Below, piece after piece: positions 34,151 through 42,685 of a stretch of 64,000 nucleotides of DNA. The position numbers were made by a program, and so were the translations under genes. A model generated the notes under the pieces. That model made no database searches and was not told the DNA's origin. It saw only the letters and a list, made by a program, of their open reading frames with translations. Location: the NCBI GenBank assembly GCA_016903675.1, contig JADQBA010000036.1, forward strand, positions 1-64,000. The letters are read 5' to 3'. This DNA is from Stigonema ocellatum SAG 48.90 = DSM 106950. Lineage in GTDB: Bacteria; Cyanobacteriota; Cyanobacteriia; Cyanobacteriales; Nostocaceae. How positions within the stretch are numbered: position 1 is the stretch's first letter; every line of letters starts with the position of its first letter.

Positions 34151-34966
34151 ATGTTCTCTTTAATTGATTCTCTGAATCCCTGGCTATTTGGACTCGGATT
34201 GAACACAATTTTATTGGCTGTGGTTTGGATTGTTCCCAAAAAACTGCTGACTCCAGCTGGAGTGTTTCACGCCTGGCTACTGGGTGTCCTACTTTGGGGA
34301 ACACTCGGTTGGCAGGGATATGTAGTAGTAATGTTCTATTTTCTGGTAGGTTCTTTTGCCACGCGCATTGGTATGGCACAAAAGGAAGCAGAAGGAATTG
34401 CAGAAAAGCGTTCTGGGGCAAGAGGACCAGAAAATGTCTGGGGTTCGGCTTTGACTGGGGCGCTGTGTGCTTTAGGAGTTGGAATGATCGATTGGGGAAT
34501 TCTTCCAGTTTCCCACTCTCCATTGCCTCTTGGGGTTGAAACCTCACAGCATCTCCACTCCCTCTTACTCTTAGGTTATGTGGCAAGTTTCAGTACCAAA
34601 CTTTCTGACACTTGTGCAAGTGAAGTGGGTAAAGCTTACGGTAAAAGTACTTTTCTGATTACCACACTACAACCAGTGCCACGTGGAACAGAAGGGGCGA
34701 TAAGCTTGGAGGGAACCCTAGCTGGTGTGGCGGCATCAGTTGTTCAAGCATTGATTGGTTGGGGAGTTGGTTTAATTGATCTCGTGGGTGTCTTTTGGTG
34801 TGTGCTAGCAGCCTTTATTGCTACCAATGTAGAAAGTGTGATTGGGGCAACGCTACAATCTCGTTTTAAGTGGCTGACGAATGAAGTGGTAAATATTTTG
34901 AATACATTGATAGGGGCGATCGCAGCAATATTATTTGCTTGGTTATGGGCAAGTATATTTGCCTAA
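34151..34966 (+). CDS. DUF92/TIGR00297 membrane protein (phytyl-phosphate kinase-like)
   Basis: A 271-residue multi-pass protein with the family motifs TPAGVFHAWLLGVLLWG, RSGARGPENVWGSA, ASFSTKLSDTCASEVGKAYG, TTLQPVPRGTEGAISLEGT and TNVESVIGATLQ. Plant VTE6 of this family phosphorylates phytyl phosphate for tocopherol and phylloquinone synthesis, and cyanobacterial homologues are thought to act likewise. ATG 34151 is used rather than the TTG two codons upstream. Confidence 0.85.
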   Translation: MFSLIDSLNPWLFGLGLNTILLAVVWIVPKKLLTPAGVFHAWLLGVLLWGTLGWQGYVVVMFYFLVGSFATRIGMAQKEAEGIAEKRSGARGPENVWGSALTGALCALGVGMIDWGILPVSHSPLPLGVETSQHLHSLLLLGYVASFSTKLSDTCASEVGKAYGKSTFLITTLQPVPRGTEGAISLEGTLAGVAASVVQALIGWGVGLIDLVGVFWCVLAAFIATNVESVIGATLQSRFKWLTNEVVNILNTLIGAIAAILFAWLWASIFA

Positions 34967-35599
34967 TTAAGTCCGTTGGCACAACGAAACCTAACGATGT
35001 AAACAAATGTTGAGATGCTTCTTAACTTACTAACAACCAACTAAGTAAGTAGGCGATAATAAGCAAAGCTATGTAAAGAATTGTAAATTTAGCTAAGAAA
35101 TTGGCTCGTAGTAAGCGCTTACTAACTAGATTGGCACAGAAAACCCGAAGTATATGAATTACGTAAAGGCTCGTAGTTGCGCTTCAGCGCTCATATCTAG
35201 GGCGCTGAAGCGCAACTACAAACCTTTAATTATTAACGCCGATTCAAGAGCAATTTTTTTTTCAAACTTCATAATTCAGAATTCATAATTCTTACTTAGA
35301 TTTCAGGAATTTCTAGATCTTTATACATAATTAATTCTTAATAATTTGCCGCCTGGGTTTATGAGCGCATAGGCTTAAAATAGCAGTCTGATGAGAATAT
35401 GTCAGCTACAATGCAGTTTATTTGAGCAGGAGTTGTATAACTAAATTGGCGCAAATAAATCTAAGGATGTAAATCAAGGTTGAAATGCTTTAAATCTACT
35501 AAAAACTATAGTGGGGCAAGGCTGTCGCGCCCCTACGTTAAGTTGTGTTTATTCACACCGACTTTATTATTTGTTTAGTTTTTTCTACCTATTGACTGC
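34967..35599. other. 633-bp spacer without a gene
   Basis: It contains a palindrome at 35164-35229 (TAGTTGCGCTTCAGCGC arms, related to 38931 and 53562), AATTCATAATT-type heptamers at 35268-35290, and a short GGGGCAAGGC / GCGCCCCTAC relative at 35511-35537. The rest is AT-rich with TAAATCTA-type sequence. I see no ORF with coding character. Confidence 0.65.
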
Positions 35600-36358
35600 A
35601 TGGAATCGTTAGCATTTTTGACCGTAGATGACCAGCCTATTGCTATTCAGCAAGCAGTAAAATATCTTCAAACATCGGGAAAATTAGGACAGTTCATTGG
35701 GGATATTCTCCGCCAGTATGTCATAGAAGAAGAACTCCGAATCCGCGAAGATATCGTCATTAGCCCTGGGGTAACAGAACAGACAATTATTGATTTTAGA
35801 CTAAAGAATCAACTAACTGACCCACAAAGTTTTCAAGAATGGCTCAGAAATAATGGTACAGATTATGCTACCTTTCACTCAACGGTTGCTTTTGGCTTCA
35901 AATTAGAGAAACTAAAAGCAGCGGTGACAGAACCAAAACAGCAAGAATATTTTATTGAGAGAAAAATTTTTCTAGATAGAGTGGTACTTTCACGCATTAT
36001 TGTTGATAATCGGGAATTAGCCGAAGAACTACATGCACAAATTGAAGAAGGAGCCAGTTTTGAGCAATTAGCTAGAGAATATTCATTAACAGATGACAGA
36101 ATGGTTAACGGTATGATGGGACCAGTGAGCCGAGGGACCATGCCAGATATACTGAGGGCAGCAGTTGATGTGGCTAGTCCCGGAGAGTTGGTAGGACCAA
36201 TACAGCTTGAAGAACGTTATGGATTGTTGCGTATAGAACAATTTCTGTCAGCGTCGTTAGAAGATACTCAACTAAAGCAAGCACTACAAAATGAGTTGTT
36301 TGAGAAATGGCTAGCAGAGAAAATTCAAAAGCTGACGGTAAAACTGCAAGTGAACTAA
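35600..36358 (+). CDS. Parvulin-type peptidyl-prolyl isomerase
   Basis: 252 residues with an N-terminal SurA-like helical part and a rotamase domain at about residues 130-215 (VVLSRIIVDNRELAEELHAQ; GASFEQLAREYS; MMGPVSRGTMP; ELVGPIQLEERYGLLRI). There is no signal peptide, so it probably acts in the cytosol on the substrate of the exporter encoded next, whose gene overlaps this one by 52 bp. The catalytic His and Cys of classical parvulins are not obvious, so it may act as a chaperone. Confidence 0.86.
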   Translation: MESLAFLTVDDQPIAIQQAVKYLQTSGKLGQFIGDILRQYVIEEELRIREDIVISPGVTEQTIIDFRLKNQLTDPQSFQEWLRNNGTDYATFHSTVAFGFKLEKLKAAVTEPKQQEYFIERKIFLDRVVLSRIIVDNRELAEELHAQIEEGASFEQLAREYSLTDDRMVNGMMGPVSRGTMPDILRAAVDVASPGELVGPIQLEERYGLLRIEQFLSASLEDTQLKQALQNELFEKWLAEKIQKLTVKLQVN

Positions 36359-38928
36359 AATCTCTGGAAAATCAACCTCCACAAACGAGGGTGCTAGCTT
36401 CTCTACCTTGGAGTCAACCACCACTCTGTTGGCTAACTCCTGAACAACAAAGCCAATTACAAAATGAGTCAGAAACTCAACGTTTTTCTCTGGGAGAAAA
36501 AATCTGGCCCAAAGAGGCGGTTGGTTACCAATTCTTGATTGTTTCCGGTAAAGTCCGCTTGCGGGAAGAAGGTGTCGGTAAACCATTGGCAGCACTACAG
36601 GCTGGGGATTGGTTTGGTGATTTAAAAAAGTTTCCTGTGGAGTGCAAAGCTGTAGCTGCTAGTAAAGAAGTGGTGGTGGTGCGCTGGAATATAGCAGTGT
36701 GGGCAGAACTTTCCACCCCCGAGATTGAGGAGTTTTGGCTCAAAGGCGAACAGAATGGGAGTATAAAGGAAAGTATAAGTGAATTTTCCTCCCCTGCTTA
36801 TCCTTTTATCTCCAACTGGAACACAGCTGCTGCGTGTTTAACAATGGTGGCGCAACAGCTAGACAATCCTGTAAAACTGGAATGGGTACAACGCCAACTC
36901 AGAGGACAGCGCCCGAAAAATCTTGTAGAAGCTGCCGAAAAGTTAGGATTGCTGCTGCGGCAGTTACAAGTCAGTTGGGGTGAGTTGCGACAATTATCTT
37001 TCCCGGCTTTACTACTTTGGAATTCTAACTCTGACTCTGGGCAGAAAACTTCCAATTGGGTGGTAGCGTATGGAGTCAAGGGCAGCCACCTGATAATCGC
37101 TAATCCCCTAAATCTTAATCACACTTGTGAAAGCGTTCCACAGTCAGTGGTTGAGGCATGTTGGGATGGGCAGATATGGCAAGCAGAAGTCATCCAGAAG
37201 CAAGAAACATTCAACCTCAGCTGGTTTATTCCAGCAGTTTGGCAGTACCGGAAATTACTGTTAGAAGTATTGCTGGCGTCTTTTACTTTGCAGCTTTTGG
37301 GGTTGACGACACCACTGATTACCCAAGTCGTCATCGATAAGGTGATGGTGCAGGAGAGTTTGCCAACTCTGGATGTCATGGCGATCGCACTTTTACTGGT
37401 AGCAATCTTCGAGGCAGTACTCAGCATCTTGAGGCTATTTATCTTTACCCACACAGCCCGTCGCCTAGATCTGAGTTTATCAGCACAGCTATTTCGCCAC
37501 CTAATGCGGTTGCCATTGGCTTATTTTGAGTCGCGACGGGTAGGAGACACAGTAGCACGAGTCCAAGAACTAGAACAAATCCGGCAGTTTCTCACCGGCA
37601 CAGCATTGACTGTGATTTTGGACAGCATCTTTGCTGTAGTCTACCTGGCATTGATGTTCTATTATAATGTGCCACTCACTTTCGTGGCATTGATAGTACT
37701 ACCCTTATTTGCCGCTTTAACGGTCTTCGCCACCCCAATTCTCCGTAACTGGCTCAACGAAACATTTAACCGCAGTGCTGATAGTCAATCGTTTCTGGTG
37801 GAGACAATCACCGGAATTCACTCAGTCAAAGCCCATGCAGCAGAACCAGTAGCACGCGATCGCTGGGAAGGTTTGTTTGCCCGCTTCATCCGCACAGGAT
37901 TCAAAGCCTCCACCACCTCCAACATCAGCACCAATATCGGTGACTTCCTCACCAATTTTTCCAACCTATTAATTCTCTGGTTCGGAGCGAAGTTAGTCAT
38001 CGACCACAAGTTAACTGTCGGTCAGCTTATTGCCTTTCAAATGCTTTCTGGTAGAGTCACAGGACCACTTTTGCGCCTAGTGCAGTTGTGGCAAAATCTC
38101 CAACAAGTCCTGCTTTCCGTAGACCGAATTGGCGATATTCTCAACGTTGCACCCGAAGCTGAACCAGGAACCGGCTTAGTTTTACCCGCCCTCAAAGGTC
38201 AAGTCACCTTTGAACAAGTCTTCTTCCGCTACCGAACGAACATTGAACCCGTGCTTCGAGGAATATCCTTCACCGTGCAACCAGGGCAGTTTGTCGGTAT
38301 TGTGGGACGCAGTGGTTCTGGTAAAAGTACCCTTTCTAAACTTTTGCAACGCCTCTATCAAATTGAATCTGGACGCATCCTGATCGATGGGTTTGATACC
38401 AAAAGCGCCGATCTAGCCTCCCTCCGCCAACAAATTGGTGTGGTTCTCCAAGAAGACTTCTTATTCAACGGTTCCATCTTGGAAAATATCACTCTTGGTA
38501 ATCCCGATATTACCGCAGAGCAAGTCGTAGAAGCCGCAAGATGTGCCGTAGCCCACGACTTTATCAGTGAGTTACCCCACGGCTACGAAACCAATGTTGG
38601 AGAACGGGGAACAGCTTTATCAGGCGGACAGCGACAACGCATCGCCTTAGCGCGGTTATTTCTCTCAGGATCACCAATTTTAATTCTGGATGAAGCTACG
38701 AGTGCATTGGATAGTGAAACAGAACAACAGGTTCTAAAAAACCTGCAAAAAGTCTCCACTAACCGCACCGTATTTCTCATTGCCCACCGTTTTGCCCCCC
38801 TGAGGCGTGCTGATTTGATTTTGGTGCTTGAAAAGGGCGTCATCGCCGAACGCGGTACTCACTTAGAACTCTTGGAACAAAAGGGTTTGTATTGGTCACT
38901 GTATCAACGCCAGCAATCCAACATATAG
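36307..38928 (+). CDS. ABC exporter with cyclic-nucleotide-binding-like and inactive C39-like domains
   Basis: An 873-residue type I secretion-style transporter. Residues ~45-135 resemble a cNMP-binding fold (FSLGEKIWPKEAVGYQFLIV). Residues ~155-275 resemble a C39 peptidase, but the Cys is replaced (TAAACLTM instead of CGxxCL) and the His is Asn in SNWVVAYG, so it should be non-proteolytic, as in HlyB. Membrane helices span ~300-570. The ATPase has GRSGSGKST (~666), ALSGGQRQR (~771) and ILILDEATSALD (~792). No HlyD-type partner is adjacent. The start at 36307 lies within the isomerase gene; a later start is possible. Confidence 0.93.
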   Translation: MASRENSKADGKTASELKSLENQPPQTRVLASLPWSQPPLCWLTPEQQSQLQNESETQRFSLGEKIWPKEAVGYQFLIVSGKVRLREEGVGKPLAALQAGDWFGDLKKFPVECKAVAASKEVVVVRWNIAVWAELSTPEIEEFWLKGEQNGSIKESISEFSSPAYPFISNWNTAAACLTMVAQQLDNPVKLEWVQRQLRGQRPKNLVEAAEKLGLLLRQLQVSWGELRQLSFPALLLWNSNSDSGQKTSNWVVAYGVKGSHLIIANPLNLNHTCESVPQSVVEACWDGQIWQAEVIQKQETFNLSWFIPAVWQYRKLLLEVLLASFTLQLLGLTTPLITQVVIDKVMVQESLPTLDVMAIALLLVAIFEAVLSILRLFIFTHTARRLDLSLSAQLFRHLMRLPLAYFESRRVGDTVARVQELEQIRQFLTGTALTVILDSIFAVVYLALMFYYNVPLTFVALIVLPLFAALTVFATPILRNWLNETFNRSADSQSFLVETITGIHSVKAHAAEPVARDRWEGLFARFIRTGFKASTTSNISTNIGDFLTNFSNLLILWFGAKLVIDHKLTVGQLIAFQMLSGRVTGPLLRLVQLWQNLQQVLLSVDRIGDILNVAPEAEPGTGLVLPALKGQVTFEQVFFRYRTNIEPVLRGISFTVQPGQFVGIVGRSGSGKSTLSKLLQRLYQIESGRILIDGFDTKSADLASLRQQIGVVLQEDFLFNGSILENITLGNPDITAEQVVEAARCAVAHDFISELPHGYETNVGERGTALSGGQRQRIALARLFLSGSPILILDEATSALDSETEQQVLKNLQKVSTNRTVFLIAHRFAPLRRADLILVLEKGVIAERGTHLELLEQKGLYWSLYQRQQSNI

Positions 38929-38930
38929 TT

Positions 38931-38972
38931 CGTTTGTAGTTGCGCTAAAGCGCTTTAGCGCAACTACAAACG
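38931..38972. repeat. Perfect 42-bp palindrome between convergent genes
   Basis: Arms CGTTTGTAGTTGCGCTAAAG and its exact complement meet without a spacer. It starts three bases after the exporter stop and ends 22 bases before the lipase stop, so it could terminate both transcripts. Relatives lie at 35164-35229 and 53562-53620. Confidence 0.9.
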
Positions 38973-38994
38973 ATAGACCTTATTTTCGCCATCA

Positions 38995-39627
38995 TCACAA
39001 ACCATTACATTTACCCAGACTCAATATCACTGGCGTTGACAATGCCTCAGCCACCGCCGCCAAACTTCTTGAATCCGTCAGCATCCAAGCATGAGTCAGC
39101 ACGGGCACCATCACATTTTGTCCCACAGGCATCTGTGAACTATTTGCTGGCACAATCATTAAATCATAAGGCGTCCAAATAGAGGTAAAATAAAGATGTC
39201 CCAACATAGCAGCATCTCGATTCAAATCCTGTAACAAAGCGCTGTTAGGGCGCATGTCAATGCAACCCAGACCCAAGCGACAGTAGGCAATCCAAGTGCC
39301 ATGATTCGGCGCGGAAAGAGTGATAAACCGTTGCACACGATTTATTCCTCCTAGACGCTGGACATAGTAACGGCTGACAATACCACCCATGCTGAAACCC
39401 ACCAAATCCAACGGTTGTTCTGGTGGAAAGGTAGAATTAACATAATCCGAAACCTGGTGTGCCAATTTGTCAAGACCCATATTTCCATTATTGGGCACTA
39501 AATCCAGGTCATACACCGTCCAACCCCGCTGTTTTAGATAGGGAAGCATTGTCTGGAAAACTCGACCCGTGTCAAAAATCCCATGCACCAATAACACAGG
39601 ATTGCGCTGCTCAATGACATTGTTCAT
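38995..39627 (-). CDS. Alpha/beta-hydrolase, lipase-like
   Basis: A 210-residue esterase/lipase. The N-terminal VLLVHGIFDTGRVFQTML holds the oxyanion HG, the nucleophile is in LVGFSMGGIVSRYYV, and the C-terminal LTHAWMLTDSRSL provides a His. It resembles triacylglycerol lipase class proteins of cyanobacteria. There is no signal peptide; the substrate is unknown. Confidence 0.87.
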   Translation of the reverse strand: MNNVIEQRNPVLLVHGIFDTGRVFQTMLPYLKQRGWTVYDLDLVPNNGNMGLDKLAHQVSDYVNSTFPPEQPLDLVGFSMGGIVSRYYVQRLGGINRVQRFITLSAPNHGTWIAYCRLGLGCIDMRPNSALLQDLNRDAAMLGHLYFTSIWTPYDLMIVPANSSQMPVGQNVMVPVLTHAWMLTDSRSLAAVAEALSTPVILSLGKCNGL

Positions 39628-39988
39628 AGATTACTTTATTACAGTGGTGTAGGGTGGGCACTGCCCACCATAACCTGGTTTTGTAGATGACTCAAATAGG
39701 TAATTTTTATCGTCACCGTTAAGCTTTGTGAAGCCTACTGTCAAAATCTTGCTCTAAGTTACAGTAAAATTTCATAATTAAGTCCGAGTATATATAGGTT
39801 ACAAGTACTTGCGAAAAACAATTTAGAGCATTCGCCTTGTACTCTATAACCCATGAAGAGCGTCACTTAAATTTTGTGACACAAAAATACAGATAAGTCA
39901 AGTATATCTTGATAAAATGTAAAAATATCCCGTAATTTTTTTCAGGATTGCGGTCATACACCACATATAAGAGGCAGGAGCAGTTGTA
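39628..39988. promoter_or_regulatory. Leader of the Ala/Lys-rich protein gene
   Basis: The 361-bp gap holds a GTAGGGTGGGCACTGCCCACC palindrome at 39649-39670 and an interrupted palindrome TTTTGTG-A-CACAAAA at 39872-39886, which looks like a dimeric repressor/activator site. GAGGCAGGAG precedes ATG 39989 as a ribosome site. The operator assignment is inference. Confidence 0.45.
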
Positions 39989-40474
39989 ATGATCGGTTTT
40001 ATCAAAAACTTAATCTCCGGGATTGTAAATTTCTTTTCCGGGCTTTTCGGTGGTAAAAAAAGCAGCTTCTATCTAGAACTCAAAGAAGACGCCGAAGCAG
40101 CGTTAGATGAAGCTAAATCAGCAGCATCCAACGCGAAGAAAGCCGTAGAAACAGCAGCATCAAACACTAAAAAAGCAGCAGAAACAGCAGCATCAAACAC
40201 TAAAAAAGCCGTAGAATCTGTTAAAGAAACTGCGCCAGCGGCATCTAACGGCAAAAAAACCGCTCCAGCTAAAGTTGAGCTAGTGCAGACTGCTAAAGGC
40301 GTTAAGGCTGAACCTGCCAAAAAGGCAAAAGCCTCAACCCCAGAACAGCCACAAGAAACCACCTTCGCACCCAAATACCTTATACCTACCAATTCCAATG
40401 GTACTCGTCGGCGTCCGGGTGCGAACATGAGTTCTTTTCTGGACATGGCACGTCAGGTAAAAACTCCTGGCTAG
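39989..40474 (+). CDS. Ala/Lys-rich protein with amphipathic N-terminal helix
   Basis: 161 residues that I do not recognise as a named family. The N-terminus MIGFIKNLISGIVNFFSGLF is a strongly amphipathic membrane-surface helix. Residues 30-75 are near-perfect 11-residue repeats (AASNTKKAAET), typical of apolipoprotein-like or LEA-like membrane-binding helices. The C-terminal part ends TRRRPGANMSSFLDMARQVK. Membrane association or stress protection is a reasonable guess. Confidence 0.75.
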   Translation: MIGFIKNLISGIVNFFSGLFGGKKSSFYLELKEDAEAALDEAKSAASNAKKAVETAASNTKKAAETAASNTKKAVESVKETAPAASNGKKTAPAKVELVQTAKGVKAEPAKKAKASTPEQPQETTFAPKYLIPTNSNGTRRRPGANMSSFLDMARQVKTPG

Positions 40475-40759
40475 GATTAGGGGTGTAGGGGTGTAGGGGT
40501 GTGGGGGTGTAGGGGAAGAGTTTTAAATAAAATTTCCCTTACACTCTTACACCTTTACTTTTCATACGTTTTTGGTACCAATCCACATTGTTAGACTGTA
40601 TTTTATCTCTCGGCTCAGTCCCACATAGCGTAGCTGGGACGAACTGAATTCGAGTGCTTGGTAACGAAACGCCAATTCAGGAGGTGGAGAAAAATTTATC
40701 CGACGCTAACCGGGGTAGCTACAGGGTTGGCGATGCGGGTATTTGATGCTAGGCTCTTT
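40475..40759. repeat. GTGTAGGGG repeats and a short structured stretch
   Basis: GTGTAGGGG nonamers run from 40480 to 40514, followed by their partial complement (CCTTACACTCTTACACC). A hairpin GTCCCA/TGGGAC (40619-40641) and a GAATTC...GAATTG-rich stretch follow, which I cannot assign. Confidence 0.6.
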
Positions 40760-41122
40760 CTAGCTTTTCTCATTGCGACTAGGGCTAGTAGGGAGCCTAA
40801 TGCGGGAATTGTTGCCCCGCCTGGGAGCTGCTACTTTTCCAAATGAAGGTTCGCGGACTCGTCCTTCGAGTTTTGCTCCCATGCTTTCTAGGGTAGCTAG
40901 AGCTGCGTACACATCATCCACATGAAAGCTCAAAATTGGCGAAGAACCAACATTCGCATCTGACTCGGCGGCGTGAAAGGCAATGGTTGTACCATTAGCA
41001 TCCACTTCTCCCCAGCCAGGACTTGCAACTTTTACCGGAAGTCCTAATCCTTCGCTGTAAAATTTTACCGCCGCTGGCACATCCTTAACCATTAACATAA
41101 CGTGCTTAAATTCTGCTGTCAT
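40760..41122 (-). CDS. VOC (glyoxalase/dioxygenase superfamily) protein with aberrant C-terminus
   Basis: 120 residues starting at ATG 41122 (MTAEFKHVMLMVKDVPAAVK) behind AGAGGA. A typical VOC beta-alpha-beta fold is visible through FHVDDVYAALATLESMGAKL and VREPSFGKVAA. Homologues normally end with a DPDGN-like turn and a metal-binding Glu strand. Here the end is RRGNNSRIRLPTSPSRNEKS, which has neither, suggesting a frameshift or 3' replacement. It may be non-functional or only half of an active site. Confidence 0.75.
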   Translation of the reverse strand: MTAEFKHVMLMVKDVPAAVKFYSEGLGLPVKVASPGWGEVDANGTTIAFHAAESDANVGSSPILSFHVDDVYAALATLESMGAKLEGRVREPSFGKVAAPRRGNNSRIRLPTSPSRNEKS

Positions 41123-41155
41123 TGTTTTTTCCTCTAGCAATTAATAGCGCTTTGT

Positions 41156-42229
41156 TTAGCTTACATTTTTGCGAAAAACCAGCCCACTATATAAATGAAA
41201 TGCTGGATCCCAATTGGTCTGTTCTCGACGAAGTATATGAATGTGAGACTGCATTTGCTCCAGCATTTCTGTTTTATCCAGTATAGTCTCTGCAAAGGGT
41301 GTAAAATCTGACCAAACTTTGACTTGAGGGATTTGTTGTTCAAGCCAGCCGACTAAGCTATTCCAACTGATTTTAATAGTATTCAGGCTGGATTGGGAAG
41401 CAATTTCTAACCCTTGTTGAAAGTCGTAGCCATTGTCATAAAGTCTTAAAATACAACCTCTGCCAGGGAGATGTAAATCGTAAAATTGGAAGTAATCTTG
41501 GGTTTTTGTTTTGCGTTCCAATTTACCCCGTACGTCCCGGTCTATAACTTGTTCAAAAATAGGTAACAATCCTAGTACGCGCCCTTTTACTTCTGACCAG
41601 TCAAAGCTTAGGGAACCAAGTTGATTTTCTTGATTACGGCACACAACACTGGCTTTTGGTGTAGATTCTAGGAAATAGTTGACTTGAAAAACTTGAATTT
41701 TATGAATTTCAGCTAATGTTACCCAAAAGCAAGAAATATTAGCATTCTGTAGCTGTTCACCATAGTATTTTAATTCTCCCACTGCCCCACTGCGGTACAA
41801 GCGCCAGCCACGAGTTGGTAGTACCAACTTTGCGCTGTAGGGGTCTAGCTGCATAATCTGGGCGAATTTTTGGGCTGCTTGGTTTTTGAATTCATTGCTG
41901 ATTGGTTCTAAAACTAACACGCCTATGGCATTACCACCATCAGCCATTGTAGCTTGGGCAATGGCTTGTTTTCGTTTTTCTTGTTCAATTTCTTCTAGCC
42001 GTTGTAAACCCTGACGTGCTTGACTTAATATTTTGGCATTCGTTGTACTGCGCAGTAGTTGCCGATAAACGTTTTGTGCCTCTTGGTGCTTTCCGGATAC
42101 TTCATCCAGCCGTCCTAGATAAAATTGCACCCAAGGATTTTCGGGCGATTCTTCTAGCAGATGTTTGAGTAATTTAGTAGCAGTGTGATAGTCTTTGCGC
42201 TCAAAAGCAGTAGCAAGTTCCTCAAGCAT
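41156..42229 (-). CDS. TPR-containing cyanobacterial protein of unknown function
   Basis: 357 residues. The first ~95 form tetratricopeptide-like helices (AFERKDYHTATKLLKHLLEE; WVQFYLGRLDEVSGKHQEA). The remaining ~260 residues (IGVLVLEPISNEFKNQAAQK; YLPTRGWRLYR-type; LGLLPIFEQVIDRDVRGKL) are a conserved-looking cyanobacterial region with no catalytic signature that I can name. It is cytosolic and probably a protein-interaction partner. It lies 33 bp upstream of the VOC gene on the same strand. Confidence 0.75.
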   Translation of the reverse strand: MLEELATAFERKDYHTATKLLKHLLEESPENPWVQFYLGRLDEVSGKHQEAQNVYRQLLRSTTNAKILSQARQGLQRLEEIEQEKRKQAIAQATMADGGNAIGVLVLEPISNEFKNQAAQKFAQIMQLDPYSAKLVLPTRGWRLYRSGAVGELKYYGEQLQNANISCFWVTLAEIHKIQVFQVNYFLESTPKASVVCRNQENQLGSLSFDWSEVKGRVLGLLPIFEQVIDRDVRGKLERKTKTQDYFQFYDLHLPGRGCILRLYDNGYDFQQGLEIASQSSLNTIKISWNSLVGWLEQQIPQVKVWSDFTPFAETILDKTEMLEQMQSHIHILRREQTNWDPAFHLYSGLVFRKNVS

Positions 42230-42242
42230 ATTTACAAGTTAG

Positions 42243-42297
42243 GAGTTATGAGTGAGGAGTTAGGAATGAAGAAAACTCATAACTCCTCACTCATAAC
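42243..42297. repeat. Inverted STRR pair upstream of the TPR gene
   Basis: GGAGTTATGAGTGAGGAGTTA faces AACTCCTCACTCATAACTT around a short AATGAAGAAA loop. It makes a near-perfect hairpin of about 20 bp within the promoter leader of the TPR gene. Confidence 0.82.
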
Positions 42298-42685
42298 TTA
42301 TAGCGATTTTCATCCGGATGAAGTACAGATTTATCTGCGGTTTATTAACTCTTAAATGTACCTCACTCTCATTGAAAAGCGCTATATTATCACTTACTTT
42401 TTGCGACAGAGCGATCGCCTCGAATCTCCTGATTAGGGGAATGGCAATCGTGCATTGCCTCCCTTTTTTTCGCCTATACACGTCCTGTGTATCTTGTCAA
42501 TGCGTAAGTCATAACCACTATCCGTGGGCTGGTCGTTCAAGGAGGAGCAATTTTCTCCAAGGCAATAGGAACGGATTAAACACGCTCATTAAAATAAATC
42601 CCCGCCTTCAGGTGGAGCCAATGGGGGGTTGTTCAAGCTAATCTTGATATAAGTTCATAAAAGTTCATAAAGCCTCCCACAAGTA
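42298..42685. other. Spacer with a possible decayed IS200/IS605 right end
   Basis: Around 42598-42641 the sequence AATCCCCGCCTTCAGGTGGAG followed by GGGGGGTTGTTCAAGC resembles the right end of IS605-type elements (short hairpin, then a TTGTCAA-like end). The upstream 42500-42597 could be the matching RNA scaffold. There is no ORF. Two AAAGTTCATA repeats precede the desaturase start. Confidence 0.35.

Noticed and set aside
40658..40846. 62-codon plus-strand frame opposite the VOC gene
   Set aside because: It overlaps the minus-strand VOC gene, has no homologue that I can recall, and its end mirrors the VOC C-terminus region.
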